The notes below the pieces were generated by a model, which saw nothing but the letters and a program-made list of their open reading frames with translations, was not told the origin of the DNA and did no database searches. The translations under genes and the position numbers were made by a program. Below, piece by piece: positions 28,108 to 36,325 of a stretch of 64,000 bases of DNA. How positions within the stretch are numbered: the first letter of the stretch is position 1; every line of letters starts with the position of its first letter. Source of the stretch: CAZNPL01 sp964574815 (GTDB lineage Bacteria > Planctomycetota > Phycisphaerae > UBA1845); assembly GCA_964574815.1 (NCBI GenBank), contig CAZNPL010000034.1, positions 1-64,000 on the forward strand, written 5' to 3'.

Positions 28108-28659
28108 ATGCGCACACCGCGTCACAATCATCTGATCCGTCGGATGTTCGCCGGACTGGTTGAACATGCATTCTACAGCGAGGTGGGCGTCTGCGATCCG
28201 AAGCTGGTGGACTACCTGGTGATCCTCCTGCTGGAGTTTCTGCACATCGACCATCTTTATCGCATACGTGACGCCAAGGGCCAGCGGCTGGAAACCATCA
28301 GCGAGATGCTGGAGCAGCAGGAGTGGGTGACCGGCACGGAGTGGGGCATCCCCAAGCGCGATTTTCATCGCTACATCGGTGACTTCGCGCTGTTCTGGAC
28401 GGGCGTGTTTCCCGAGGGGCTGCGGCGACGGCGGCGGTCGGTGAATCCGGACTATATGGTCGATTACGTGGACCGGGGGCGGGAGTCGTATGCAATTGCG
28501 GCCGAGCTTTTCGACGAGGACGCCCAGCCGCCCGCTTCCGTGCTGCGACGATTGAGCAACGAGTTCGAGGTCTGCGCCCACGGGTTGCGGCTGGTCCGGC
28601 GCGGCTGGGAACGTCGTGATTTCACGGGACTGGACGACCCGACGCAGTTACTTTACTGA
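28108..28659 (+). CDS. Conserved-looking hypothetical protein
   Basis: A 183-residue protein starting MRTPRHNHLIRRMF. It is helical, with a hydrophobic helix KLVDYLVILLLEFLHIDHLY and a positively charged loop GLRRRRRSVNPDYMVDYV. Acidic and aromatic residues fill the C-terminal half (AELFDEDAQPP, RLSNEFEVCAHGL). No known domain was recognised. Base composition and codon use look like the chromosomal genes around it. It lies just before tRNA-Asn. Confidence 0.65.
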   Translation: MRTPRHNHLIRRMFAGLVEHAFYSEVGVCDPKLVDYLVILLLEFLHIDHLYRIRDAKGQRLETISEMLEQQEWVTGTEWGIPKRDFHRYIGDFALFWTGVFPEGLRRRRRSVNPDYMVDYVDRGRESYAIAAELFDEDAQPPASVLRRLSNEFEVCAHGLRLVRRGWERRDFTGLDDPTQLLY

Positions 28660-28795
28660 GCGCGGTCCGGGCTGGCGTGGATCGGGGGCATTGGGCCGTC
28701 ATCCGGCGTTGAGGGGCATATTGACGGCGGCGGGCCGGCGACTAAACTCCCATCCGAAAGGTCGGCTTGTCGGAGCGGCGGTTCGATCGAGACGA

Positions 28796-28868
28796 TCCCC
28801 GATAGCTCAATTGGCAGAGCGAGCGGCTGTTAACCGCTAGGTTCAAGGTTCGAGTCCTTGTCGGGGAG
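28796..28868 (+). tRNA. tRNA-Asn (anticodon GUU)
   Basis: A complete 73-nt cloverleaf: acceptor TCCCCGA/TCGGGGA, anticodon arm AGCGG-CTGTTAA-CCGCT with GTT, T arm AAGG-TTCGAGT-CCTT. No CCA is encoded. It is the last clear chromosomal landmark before the mobile region. Confidence 0.95.
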
Positions 28869-28875
28869 GTCACCC

Positions 28876-28904
28876 CGCCGCCGAGAAATCCGGCGGCGTT
28901 TTTG
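28876..28904 (+). terminator. Rho-independent terminator of tRNA-Asn
   Basis: CGCCGCCG and CGGCGGCG form an 8-bp stem around a 7-base loop, followed directly by TTTTT. It begins eight bases past the tRNA. Confidence 0.85.
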
Positions 28905-29314
28905 TTAGCGGCTCGACGCGAAATCGTCGCTGGCGACGATCGCCGTAAGTCTGCGATCCACGCGAGGTTGCGCGCTACCCGTCAAGTGGCCGCGCTCTCT
29001 GTTTGCAACGCCTCATCGGTCGCCCCGAACGCAACCCCAAGGGTTACGTCCGCACCCCCGCGAAAAACTCTCAAACTCTCGCCCTCTCTCGGTTGACACC
29101 CCGATTTGGTTTACACGGGGTTACGTTCGCGGCCCGGACGTAACACGAACCGCCTTGCGAACCGTACGGTGCATGGACACAATCCGAGTCAGCCTGCGGC
29201 CCACGCACTCCGCATGAGCGCGAGACCGGGTCAACTTGGGCCACTCGGGACCGGATCGAGGCGGGTCGTAGCGTCGATCGAACACGATGACCATTCGTTC
29301 ACGGAAGGACAACA
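28905..29314. other. Intergenic region with repeats upstream of the nuclease pair
   Basis: 410 bases without a gene. It holds two copies of a GGGTTACGTYCGC repeat (29041 and 29118) and an inverted pair ACCCCG / CGGGGT around 29097-29121. TTGACA at 29092 could be a -35 box, though no clear -10 follows. The region is a likely promoter/operator for the next two genes, or an element boundary. Confidence 0.5.
29041..29070 (+). repeat. Direct repeat, left copy
   Basis: GGGTTACGTCCGCACCCCCG followed by CGAAAAACTC. It matches 18 of 20 bases with the copy at 31547 and then continues with a weaker match (GCG..A.AACTC). A 13-base partial copy (GGGTTACGTTCGC) lies at 29118-29130. Confidence 0.65.
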
Positions 29315-29914
29315 ATGTTGCCTGATTTCGCTCGCGTGAAGGAAAAGCGAAGCCGGAGGTTCGTGCTGGCGGTCAACCGAGTTACGGATCGCCTCACGCC
29401 AGTCCTGAATCCAATTCGTACGGTACGGCAACATGAAGGCCGCCGCCTGCAATACCAGACGGTCGAAGGCACCGAGGATGTGGTCAACTACGACCACAAG
29501 ATTTCGTCTGCGCTGCGGATTTCCCGCGACGAACTCGCGCGAATGGACGAGGAGGCGTACCGCGCCAAGGCAAAGGGAATGGCCGCGGAGCTGGCGCCGC
29601 AGGCGATGCGGCACTTCTTTGGGATGATGGATCGTTGGTGTGCAGCGGCAGGGACGGTAACGAGCGCGGGCGGACGTCCGTTCGACCCAATGATGCTGAT
29701 TGAATCGCTGGAAAAGACTGACATCGATTTCGACGAGCGTGGACGGCCTCTGCTCCCCACCCTTGTGTCGCATCCGGACACCTTCAAGGCTGCTGCTCCC
29801 AAGCTGGCCGAAGCGGAGAACTCACCCGAGTTTCAGCGCCGATGGAAGGAGTTGATGGAACGAAAGTGGATGGAATGGCGTGATCGAGAGGCTGATCGAA
29901 AATTGGTTGAGTAG
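29315..29914 (+). CDS. Unknown protein, first gene of a nuclease pair
   Basis: A 199-residue soluble protein with no recognised domain. The N-terminus is basic (DFARVKEKRSRRFVLAVNRV). The middle is helical and polar (AEELAPQAMRHFF region), and the tail is highly charged (WKELMERKWMEWRDREADRK), probably a long helix. ATG at 29315 follows GGACAAC. It overlaps the next gene by 35 bases, so the two are translationally coupled and probably form one complex. It could be a partner or control subunit of the nuclease; this is inference from the arrangement only. Confidence 0.7.
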   Translation: MLPDFARVKEKRSRRFVLAVNRVTDRLTPVLNPIRTVRQHEGRRLQYQTVEGTEDVVNYDHKISSALRISRDELARMDEEAYRAKAKGMAAELAPQAMRHFFGMMDRWCAAAGTVTSAGGRPFDPMMLIESLEKTDIDFDERGRPLLPTLVSHPDTFKAAAPKLAEAENSPEFQRRWKELMERKWMEWRDREADRKLVE

Positions 29915-31475
29915 CGCGAACGAGCGCGGGTACGAAGTCCCTTTCTGCCAGCTACTGATGGCCGAGGGCCATCGCATCATCCATCTCAACCGCCATTCGC
30001 CCACAGAACAAGGTAAGGACATCATTTCGCTGGACCATAAGGGCAAGCTCTGTGCCTTTCAGCTTAAGGGAGGCGACATCGATATTCCCCGTTGGCGACG
30101 CGAGGTCAAGCCGGAGGTGGACGCGCTTGTCGAGAACATTGTCGAGCACCCGGCAGTCACCTCGGGGTTCGCCGTTCCGTTCCTCGTGACGAATGGACGG
30201 CTATCGGAGCCTGTTGTCGCACAAGTGACGAACCTGAATCGGAGCAACAAACGACGGAGGCTCAAGGCGCTCAGGATCGTCGTCGGAACCGATCTGGTCT
30301 CGCGCTTCGTCACGGCGCACGGAAGGTTCCTCCCTCGTGAGCCGGAAGACTTCGAAGCGTTTCTGCGCCTCTTTCTGGCCGACGGGCGCGACATGCTTCC
30401 AAAGTCGAGACTCGCCCGGTTTCTGCAAGCGCAACTTGACCCAGGACAGGTTAGGAAGAAGACGGACGCGGCGAGGGCCATTGCGAGCACGATCGTACTC
30501 GCTGGCTACGCATTGAGCGCGTATCACCGCAAGGACAACCACTTCGCGCTCTTTGAGGGTTGGGTTCTCGTCGCGGCCCACGTCGCCCGACTTGCGGAAA
30601 CGACCAACCTTGCTGCGAAGTCGTGGCAACCGTCGTTTCAACTTGCTCTCGGTGCCGCACGGCTGGCGATGTCAAACCTCGTTTCTGAGACGCTCAGCGG
30701 CCGCGACTTGGTAGAAGGCAACGTCATGATGGACGGCGGCCCACCGTACCGAGCGCGCCTCACGATTCTCATCGGCATGTGTGCGGCCTCGGCGCTGATC
30801 CGGGGCCACAGAGACCCACATCCGGAATGCCCCGACGCCTTCAAGGAGCTTGTCGACCAACATCAACGTGACATGCTGCTGTGGGGCGAATCAGCGATTC
30901 CGTTCTTCTTGTGTCTTGCCCTTTGGCACGAGCAGTGCGCACGAGCGATCGAAGGCGAGGGCCTCGTTCAGATGTTGATCGAGGCCATCACGAGCCTCAA
31001 CAATCCACGTTCCGGCGGCGCGTTCCCGAATCCCTACTACGGCCCAAATCGGTGCGTCGCGGCGATGTGCCAGATTGGCAAGAACTCGATGCAGCGTGAT
31101 TGCCCCCTGGGTGCGTCGTACTCCCTTAAGGCGCTGATCGATTTCCTCGTTCGTCGCCTGCGAAAGCAAACGCTGAAGCTACATTGGAGGGGCGTGACGC
31201 ACATCCACTTGTGTGAGATGGAGTACGAACGACAGACTGATTTCTATCTTTGGCGCACCTTCGATGGGCAACTCCGGCAACAGTACGTGAAGCGTCCGCA
31301 ACCGTGGTCTGAGCTGGCCAATCAAGCGAATGCCGACCTGACGAACGGCCTTCCTGCGACGGTTTGTGCGAACCGCGAGTTCGCCATCATGTTCATGCTG
31401 GTCTATCCGCATCGTTTTTGTCGAAGCCTTCTGAAGTCGATAGAGGATGGCTTGGCGAATAGCACAACCTGTTGA
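29880..31475 (+). CDS. Predicted PD-(D/E)XK nuclease with a large helical C-terminal domain
   Basis: A 531-residue protein. Residues 20-120 resemble a restriction-endonuclease fold: Glu43 and Asp47 in TEQGKDIISL, then Gln61 and Lys63 in CAFQLKGGDI, the D...QxK form of the PD-(D/E)XK active site seen in Mrr-like and DUF4365 nucleases. Strands follow in SGFAVPFLVTNG and LRIVVGTDL. Residues 190-531 are helical, of unknown class, with Trp- and His-rich parts (LCLALWHEQCARA, LHWRGVTHIHLCEMEYER). The GTG start overlaps the upstream gene. No methylase or helicase is adjacent, so it is not a standard restriction system; a defence role is inferred. Confidence 0.72.
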   Translation: MIERLIENWLSSANERGYEVPFCQLLMAEGHRIIHLNRHSPTEQGKDIISLDHKGKLCAFQLKGGDIDIPRWRREVKPEVDALVENIVEHPAVTSGFAVPFLVTNGRLSEPVVAQVTNLNRSNKRRRLKALRIVVGTDLVSRFVTAHGRFLPREPEDFEAFLRLFLADGRDMLPKSRLARFLQAQLDPGQVRKKTDAARAIASTIVLAGYALSAYHRKDNHFALFEGWVLVAAHVARLAETTNLAAKSWQPSFQLALGAARLAMSNLVSETLSGRDLVEGNVMMDGGPPYRARLTILIGMCAASALIRGHRDPHPECPDAFKELVDQHQRDMLLWGESAIPFFLCLALWHEQCARAIEGEGLVQMLIEAITSLNNPRSGGAFPNPYYGPNRCVAAMCQIGKNSMQRDCPLGASYSLKALIDFLVRRLRKQTLKLHWRGVTHIHLCEMEYERQTDFYLWRTFDGQLRQQYVKRPQPWSELANQANADLTNGLPATVCANREFAIMFMLVYPHRFCRSLLKSIEDGLANSTTC

Positions 31476-31704
31476 TGCTTCGACGGTCCTACGCGGGGGC
31501 CGCTGTAGGTGTCCCGAAAAGCTGCGATGCGCTGCGCCCCATGAGGGGGTTACGTTCGCACCCCTGCGCGACAACTCGAACCTTTTTCGCGTACATATCA
31601 GGTAGGCCGCCGCATCGAGTCGGCGGCGAACATCGACATCATCGCCGGACGACCGGCCGGGCGCGGAGCGCACGTCGGCGTGGGCCAGCACGGAGGCCAC
31701 GCCC
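31476..31704. other. Possible phage left-end region
   Basis: 229 bases between the nuclease gene and the first integration gene. It contains the second direct repeat and no gene. As large serine integrases usually act on sites next to their own gene, the left attachment site probably lies here, but its core cannot be defined without the right end. Confidence 0.35.
31547..31577 (+). repeat. Direct repeat, right copy
   Basis: GGGTTACGTTCGCACCCCTG, followed by CGCGACAACTC, repeats the sequence at 29041. The two copies bracket the two-gene nuclease unit about 2.5 kb apart. Confidence 0.65.
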
Positions 31705-31941
31705 ATGCGAACCGCGAGCGACGACCCATCCCGCCTCACCCCCCATGAGCGCCTGCGCGAACTGACGGCCATCCTGGCCAACGGGATTCATCGACTACGC
31801 GGAATGACTCCAGCTCCGCCGGAATGCGGCGAGATTCCAGCAGAATCCTCGCAAACCGGCCTTGATCCGGGGGCGCGGACTTGCCCTGATGGAGCCGTGT
31901 CGAAGCGACACGAGAACTGGAGATCGATGAATGCCCATTGA
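31705..31941 (+). CDS. Small protein of the integration cassette
   Basis: A 78-residue protein beginning MRTASDDPSRLTPHERLREL. The N-terminal 35 residues look like a conserved helix-rich motif (LTPHERLRELTAILANGIHRL); the rest is Pro/Gly-rich and low in structure. In many elements an ORF like this precedes a DUF2924 gene and a recombinase, and here it overlaps DUF2924 by 11 bases. A role in regulation or excision is possible but unproven. Confidence 0.6.
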   Translation: MRTASDDPSRLTPHERLRELTAILANGIHRLRGMTPAPPECGEIPAESSQTGLDPGARTCPDGAVSKRHENWRSMNAH

Positions 31942-32434
31942 TGTCGACGCGGCCGTGAAGACGTTGAACCGCATGACGGTCACGCAGCTCCGCCAGCGCT
32001 ACGCCGAGGTCTTCGGCGAGGCGGCACGGTCGTTCAACAAGCAGCACCTGGTCAAGCGGATCGCCTGGCGGCTTCAGGCCATGCATGAAGGCGACCTTTC
32101 CGAACGGGCACGTCGCCGGGCACGCGAACTGGCCAACGACGCCGATCTGCGCATCCGACCGCCGGCAACGCCTGCCAGCGTGGGCAACAACGGTGGGACG
32201 GCCACCTCGGCGTTCCGCGTCGAGGGCGATGAGCGCCTGCCGATGGCCGGCACACTTCTCAAACGCCGATACAAGGGCCAAACCGTCCAGGTGCGGGTCC
32301 TGGAGCAAGGCTTCGAGTTCGACGGCGATGTCTACCGATCCCTGTCCGCGGTTGCCAGGAAGGTCACCGGCGCGCACTGGAACGGATACCACTTCTTCGA
32401 TCTGCCGAAGCCCGGCAAGGAGGCAGCCGAATGA
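31931..32434 (+). CDS. DUF2924 family protein
   Basis: A 167-residue DUF2924 protein. Typical features are MTVTQLRQRYAEVFGE, NKQHLVKRIAWRLQA in the N-terminal half and LLKRRYKGQTVQVRVLEQG / FEFDGDVYRSLSAVARKVTG / HWNGYHFFDLP in the second, a small beta domain resembling those in DUF4357/RAMA proteins. The family regularly sits directly upstream of large serine recombinases and is thought to assist them. Its stop overlaps the recombinase start (ATGA). Confidence 0.88.
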   Translation: MPIDVDAAVKTLNRMTVTQLRQRYAEVFGEAARSFNKQHLVKRIAWRLQAMHEGDLSERARRRARELANDADLRIRPPATPASVGNNGGTATSAFRVEGDERLPMAGTLLKRRYKGQTVQVRVLEQGFEFDGDVYRSLSAVARKVTGAHWNGYHFFDLPKPGKEAAE

Positions 32435-34035
32435 AACGCAACGGGAACGGCAATGGCAAGGTTCGAACTGGACAGCATCGCGTCCGCTGCGCCATCTACA
32501 GCCGCAAGAGCACCGAAGAGGGCCTGGAGCAGGAGTTCAACTCGCTCGACGCCCAGCGCGAAGCCGCCGAATCGTACATCGCCAGTCAGCAGCATGAAGG
32601 CTGGGTCTGCCTGCCCGACCGGTACGACGATGGCGGATACACCGGTGCGAACATGGAACGCCCGGCGCTGAGGCGCCTGTTCGAGGATCTCGAGGCCGGG
32701 CGTGTCGATTGCGTGGTGGTCTACAAAGTGGACCGGCTGAGCCGGTCGCTGATGGACTTCGCGCGGATGATGGAGGCGTTCGAGAAGCACCAGGTTTCGT
32801 TCGTCTCGGTGACGCAACAGTTCAACACGACCCATTCGATGGGGCGGCTGACCTTGAACATCCTGCTTTCGTTCGCCCAGTTCGAACGCGAGATCATCTC
32901 CGAGCGCACACGCGACAAGATCGCCGCCGCTCGGCGCAAGGGAAAGTGGATGGGCGGAAAACCACTTCTCGGATACGACCTGGTCCTCGGTCCTGGTGGG
33001 GGCAAGCTCGTCGTCAACGATGAAGAGGCGGTTCGCGTGCGGGCGATCTTCGACGAGTACATTCAGCGGCAGTCGCTGATCCGAACGGTCCAGGCGCTGA
33101 ACGAACGGGGCTGGACCACCAAGCGCTGGACGACCCGCAAGGGCCACGAGTGCGGGGGCCAGGCTTTTGACAAGACGAGCCTGTTCCGACTGCTCAGCAA
33201 CGTCGTTTATCGCGGCCAGGTGCGCTACAAGGACGAGGTCCACGCCGGCGAGCACAAGGCGATCGTGGACGATGAAATCTTTCAACGCGTCCAGAAGATG
33301 CTGCGCTCCAACGGCCGAACCGGCGGCATGCACGTCCGCAACAAGTACGGCGCCCTTCTGAAGGGCCTGCTGCACTGCAAGCCGTGCGCCCGGGCGATGA
33401 TGCACACCTACACCAGCAAGGGGAACCGCCGCTACCGCTACTACGTCTGCTACACGGCCCAGAAGCAGGGCTGGCACGCGTGTCCGTCGAAGTCGGTGCC
33501 GGCGGAGGAGATTGAGCGGTTCGTGGTCGAGCAGATTCGGGCGGTCGGCAGGGACCCTGCCGTCATGGCGATGGCCCTCGATCAGGCCCGGGCGCAGGCA
33601 ATGGAGGAGATGGCGGCGCTGGAGAGCGACGCCAAGATTGCCGAGCGCGAGATCGGTCGGATTCATGGCGAGATCACGAAGGTCGCGGGCGACGCGGCTT
33701 CCAATGGCCACGCGGCCAGCCGCCTGGCCGAGCTGCACGATCGCCTGCGCGACGCGGAGCAGCGCCTCAGCGAGCTGCGCGATCAGGCGGAACGCGCGCG
33801 GCGCGGGATGGTCACCAAGGCGGAGGTCGACTCCGCGCTGGAGGCCTTTGCACCGCTATGGGATGCACTCAGCCCGCGCGAGCAGGCCCGAGTACTGCAA
33901 CTGCTGATCCAGCGCGTCGACTACGACGGCGCGAACGGCAAGATCGCCGTGACGTTCCACGCCAACGGAATCAGAACACTCGGCCGGAACGGCGTGGCCG
34001 ACGACTTGGAGGTGGACGCATGCCCGACGGTGTGA
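32431..34035 (+). CDS. Large serine recombinase (phage integrase)
   Basis: A 534-residue site-specific recombinase. The catalytic domain (about 18-170) has the Ser nucleophile at residue 27 in AIYSRKSTEEG, plus VVYKVDRLSRSLMDFARM and SFAQFEREIISERTRDKI. A recombinase domain follows (LLGYDLV to KTSLFRLLSNVVYRGQ). A zinc-ribbon domain then carries CKPCARAMMHTY ... CYTAQKQGWHACPS, and a coiled-coil tail (about 385-470) is rich in E and R. It integrates and excises the phage. The ATGA overlap with DUF2924 implies coupled translation. The attachment site should lie nearby. Confidence 0.95.
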   Translation: MKRNGNGNGKVRTGQHRVRCAIYSRKSTEEGLEQEFNSLDAQREAAESYIASQQHEGWVCLPDRYDDGGYTGANMERPALRRLFEDLEAGRVDCVVVYKVDRLSRSLMDFARMMEAFEKHQVSFVSVTQQFNTTHSMGRLTLNILLSFAQFEREIISERTRDKIAAARRKGKWMGGKPLLGYDLVLGPGGGKLVVNDEEAVRVRAIFDEYIQRQSLIRTVQALNERGWTTKRWTTRKGHECGGQAFDKTSLFRLLSNVVYRGQVRYKDEVHAGEHKAIVDDEIFQRVQKMLRSNGRTGGMHVRNKYGALLKGLLHCKPCARAMMHTYTSKGNRRYRYYVCYTAQKQGWHACPSKSVPAEEIERFVVEQIRAVGRDPAVMAMALDQARAQAMEEMAALESDAKIAEREIGRIHGEITKVAGDAASNGHAASRLAELHDRLRDAEQRLSELRDQAERARRGMVTKAEVDSALEAFAPLWDALSPREQARVLQLLIQRVDYDGANGKIAVTFHANGIRTLGRNGVADDLEVDACPTV

Positions 34036-34439
34036 AGGTCGAGTTCGACGTTCACTTCGCACGCGGGTCCGCCGGGCGTCGCGAGGTCCTGCCGGGCGAG
34101 GCGCCCGCTGGTCTCGATCTGCCCGAAGGGTGCGTACCCCGCGTGGCGAAGTTGATGGCTCTGGCCATCCGCTGCGAGGAGCTCGTTCGTCGCGGCGAGG
34201 TGGCCGACTACGCCGAGCTTGCCCGCCTGGGCCACGTGACCCGCGCCCGGATGACCCAGATCATGAACCTGCTCAACCTCGCCCCCGACATCCAGGAGGC
34301 AATCCTGTTTTTGCCCCGCACCGTGAAGGGCCGCGACCCGATCGGAGAGCGTGACCTGCGGCCCATCACTGCCGTCGCCGACTGGCGTGCCCAACGGTAC
34401 CTGTGGCGGGAGCTCATGAGCTCCCAAGTGCCTGCCTAA
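34020..34439 (+). CDS. Small HTH-like protein downstream of the recombinase
   Basis: A 139-residue protein starting MPDGVKVEFDVHF, overlapping the recombinase stop by 16 bases. Residues 60-100 (VADYAELARLGHVTRARMTQIM and LLNLAPDIQEAILFLP, given in parts) form a helix-turn-helix resembling ParB-type or phage regulators. It completes the recurrent DUF2924-recombinase-HTH set. A role as a directionality or transcription factor is a reasonable guess, not shown. Confidence 0.75.
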   Translation: MPDGVKVEFDVHFARGSAGRREVLPGEAPAGLDLPEGCVPRVAKLMALAIRCEELVRRGEVADYAELARLGHVTRARMTQIMNLLNLAPDIQEAILFLPRTVKGRDPIGERDLRPITAVADWRAQRYLWRELMSSQVPA

Positions 34440-34578
34440 AAGGAGGTTGCGATTCACCGCGGGCCGGTCCAAGTGGGACTTGCCGTACGCCCGTCTAATC
34501 GCTCTAATACGCATCAGCCCTAAATCGGCGGCCTCGCGGTCGGGCTCTCGTGGATGGGCGAGCAATAAGGATGATGAC

Positions 34579-35268
34579 ATGGACCAGAAGCGCCGCGGAC
34601 GGCGTCCGATCGAGGATGTAACCGACACGCAGCGCCGCGCCCTCATCGAGGTCCGGGCCTTCATCGACCGCCACAAGTTCCCGCCTACGGTTCAGGAGCT
34701 GGCTGATATTCTCGGCGTCTCCACCGCCAGTGCCCACGCCCTAATCAACCAGCTCGTTCGGAAGGGCTACCTCAAACGCGAGCCGCGCAAGGCACGCGGC
34801 CTGAGCATCGTGCGCGAGCCTTCGGACACGCCGACGGACTTGGTGCCGGTTCCTTTGGTCGGCACTGTCGTCGCGGGCCGCCCCGTGCTCGCGGAAGAGA
34901 ACATCATCGGCGAAGTGCTGGTAGAAGGCGGCCTCATCCGAGCCGGGCGGTGCTTTGCTCTGCGCGTGTCGGGTAACAGCATGTCGAACGCAGGTATCGC
35001 CGACCGCGACGTGATTATCGTTCGCCATCAGCCCATCGCTGAGAACGGGGATATCGTCGTTGCGTTGTTGCACGACGAGGCCACCGTGAAGCGTTTGGTC
35101 ATTCACAGGGAACGGATCGAGCTTCGACCAGAAAACCGCAGCTTCCAACCAATCGTCATCGGTCCCGAGGACGAGCTGCGTATTCTCGGCAAGGTCGTCG
35201 GCATTCGGCATGTCAGCGAAATTCCGGATCATCCCGCACAGGGCAGAGCAAATGAACAGGGAAGATGA
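34579..35268 (+). CDS. lexA: LexA/CI-like self-cleaving repressor
   Basis: A 229-residue repressor. The N-terminal winged HTH (about 15-75: PTVQELADILGVSTASAHALI, in parts) binds DNA. The S24 autoprotease domain follows, with cleavage site Ala99-Gly100 in VVAGRPVLAE, Ser134 in SGNSMSNAGI and Lys171 in DEATVKRLV. The spacings (35 and 37) equal those of E. coli LexA. DNA damage via RecA should trigger cleavage and induce the phage. The ATG at 34579 follows AAGGATGATGAC. It leads an operon whose next gene overlaps by 17 bases. Confidence 0.93.
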   Translation: MDQKRRGRRPIEDVTDTQRRALIEVRAFIDRHKFPPTVQELADILGVSTASAHALINQLVRKGYLKREPRKARGLSIVREPSDTPTDLVPVPLVGTVVAGRPVLAEENIIGEVLVEGGLIRAGRCFALRVSGNSMSNAGIADRDVIIVRHQPIAENGDIVVALLHDEATVKRLVIHRERIELRPENRSFQPIVIGPEDELRILGKVVGIRHVSEIPDHPAQGRANEQGR

Positions 35269-36325
35269 AACGAGCCTCAAGACGCTAAAGGCCCCTGAGT
35301 ACACGGACGAAGAGCAGGCTCAGCTCGTGACGGACCTGCTGGTGCTCAAGAAAGGGCAGATTCAAGGCTTTCTGGCACGAAATGAGTTACCAAGGTCGGG
35401 GACGAAAGCGGAAATCCGCGACCGGATAGAGGAAGCGCTACGCGAAGGAGACCTTCCTCCCGAACGAATTGTGCAGTTCCTCGACGAGGTGACCCCGTGG
35501 GGAAAGCAGCACGTGTACCTCTACAAGGGGCCTGAAAGTTCGATTGCGAATTGGAAGAAAACGGACTGGGTCGCAAGCCTCCTGAAGGAACACCGACTCG
35601 GCAAGTACCTCAACGCCACGCTTCCGCTCGCGCTACCGGACGCCATGAAGATATCGTCTATCTTGCACAGCGGGCGTCGGCTTCGCATCACCGCGATCAA
35701 GAAACGGGAATGGTGGGAGCGAGACCCCGAATATGACGAGTCGAAGACGACCCCTGAGGGCGACCCGATCTCGCTTCGCGCCTTTGTCCACCGTGTGACA
35801 CGAGGCCTCGTTGCTCTTGAATGGGACTTGAACGCCAACGCAGCATTTCTACAGATATCGCAGCTTCCAGCAGGTTTTCGATATGAGGAGGTCTCGAAGG
35901 AATTCCTCGATTTGATCTCCGGTTGGCTCGACGTTTCTCGCTTCCCTCTCGTCGATTTGCGTCCGGTGATCAAGAAGCTTCAAGAACTTGAAGGCGCGGG
36001 GACGGGCGAAATACGCTCGCATGGTTCCAAATATCGCTCCCTGGAGGGGCGGACACTGGAAGCGAAAAGTGCATCACCAGCAGACCCGCTTTTCGGCGAG
36101 CCTCCTATCGATGCCGTTCTAGCTGTCATCAGAGAATGTGGTGTCGGGCACATTGGCAATTTCTACTGGCTCGTGGACGCGGCCAAGAATCCCGGCGTCA
36201 ACCCCTTGGAAACTGAAGTACATGTGATAATTATCGGATGGCACAGCCGAATCAGTTTCCCGACTCCCAACAATGAGAAGACGATACGGCATGTTCTTTC
36301 ACGAATCAGAAGGCATAGTGCGTGA
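35252..36325 (+). CDS. SAP-domain protein of unknown function
   Basis: A 357-residue protein. An N-terminal SAP motif (about 20-55: LLVLKKGQIQGFLARNELPR and AEIRDRIEEALREG) would bind DNA. The remaining 300 residues have no recognised domain; the middle has many aromatic and charged residues (WGKQHVYLYKGPESSIANW, RGLVALEWDLNANAAFLQIS). The ATG at 35252 lies within the end of the lexA gene, so translation is coupled. Coexpression with the repressor suggests a repressor-linked or immunity function. The third gene overlaps its end. Confidence 0.75.
   Translation: MNREDETSLKTLKAPEYTDEEQAQLVTDLLVLKKGQIQGFLARNELPRSGTKAEIRDRIEEALREGDLPPERIVQFLDEVTPWGKQHVYLYKGPESSIANWKKTDWVASLLKEHRLGKYLNATLPLALPDAMKISSILHSGRRLRITAIKKREWWERDPEYDESKTTPEGDPISLRAFVHRVTRGLVALEWDLNANAAFLQISQLPAGFRYEEVSKEFLDLISGWLDVSRFPLVDLRPVIKKLQELEGAGTGEIRSHGSKYRSLEGRTLEAKSASPADPLFGEPPIDAVLAVIRECGVGHIGNFYWLVDAAKNPGVNPLETEVHVIIIGWHSRISFPTPNNEKTIRHVLSRIRRHSA

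Noticed and set aside
28796..28868. tRNA-Asn as attachment site of the phage
   Set aside because: No copy of the tRNA 3' end was seen at the integrase end, and serine recombinases rarely use tRNA genes.
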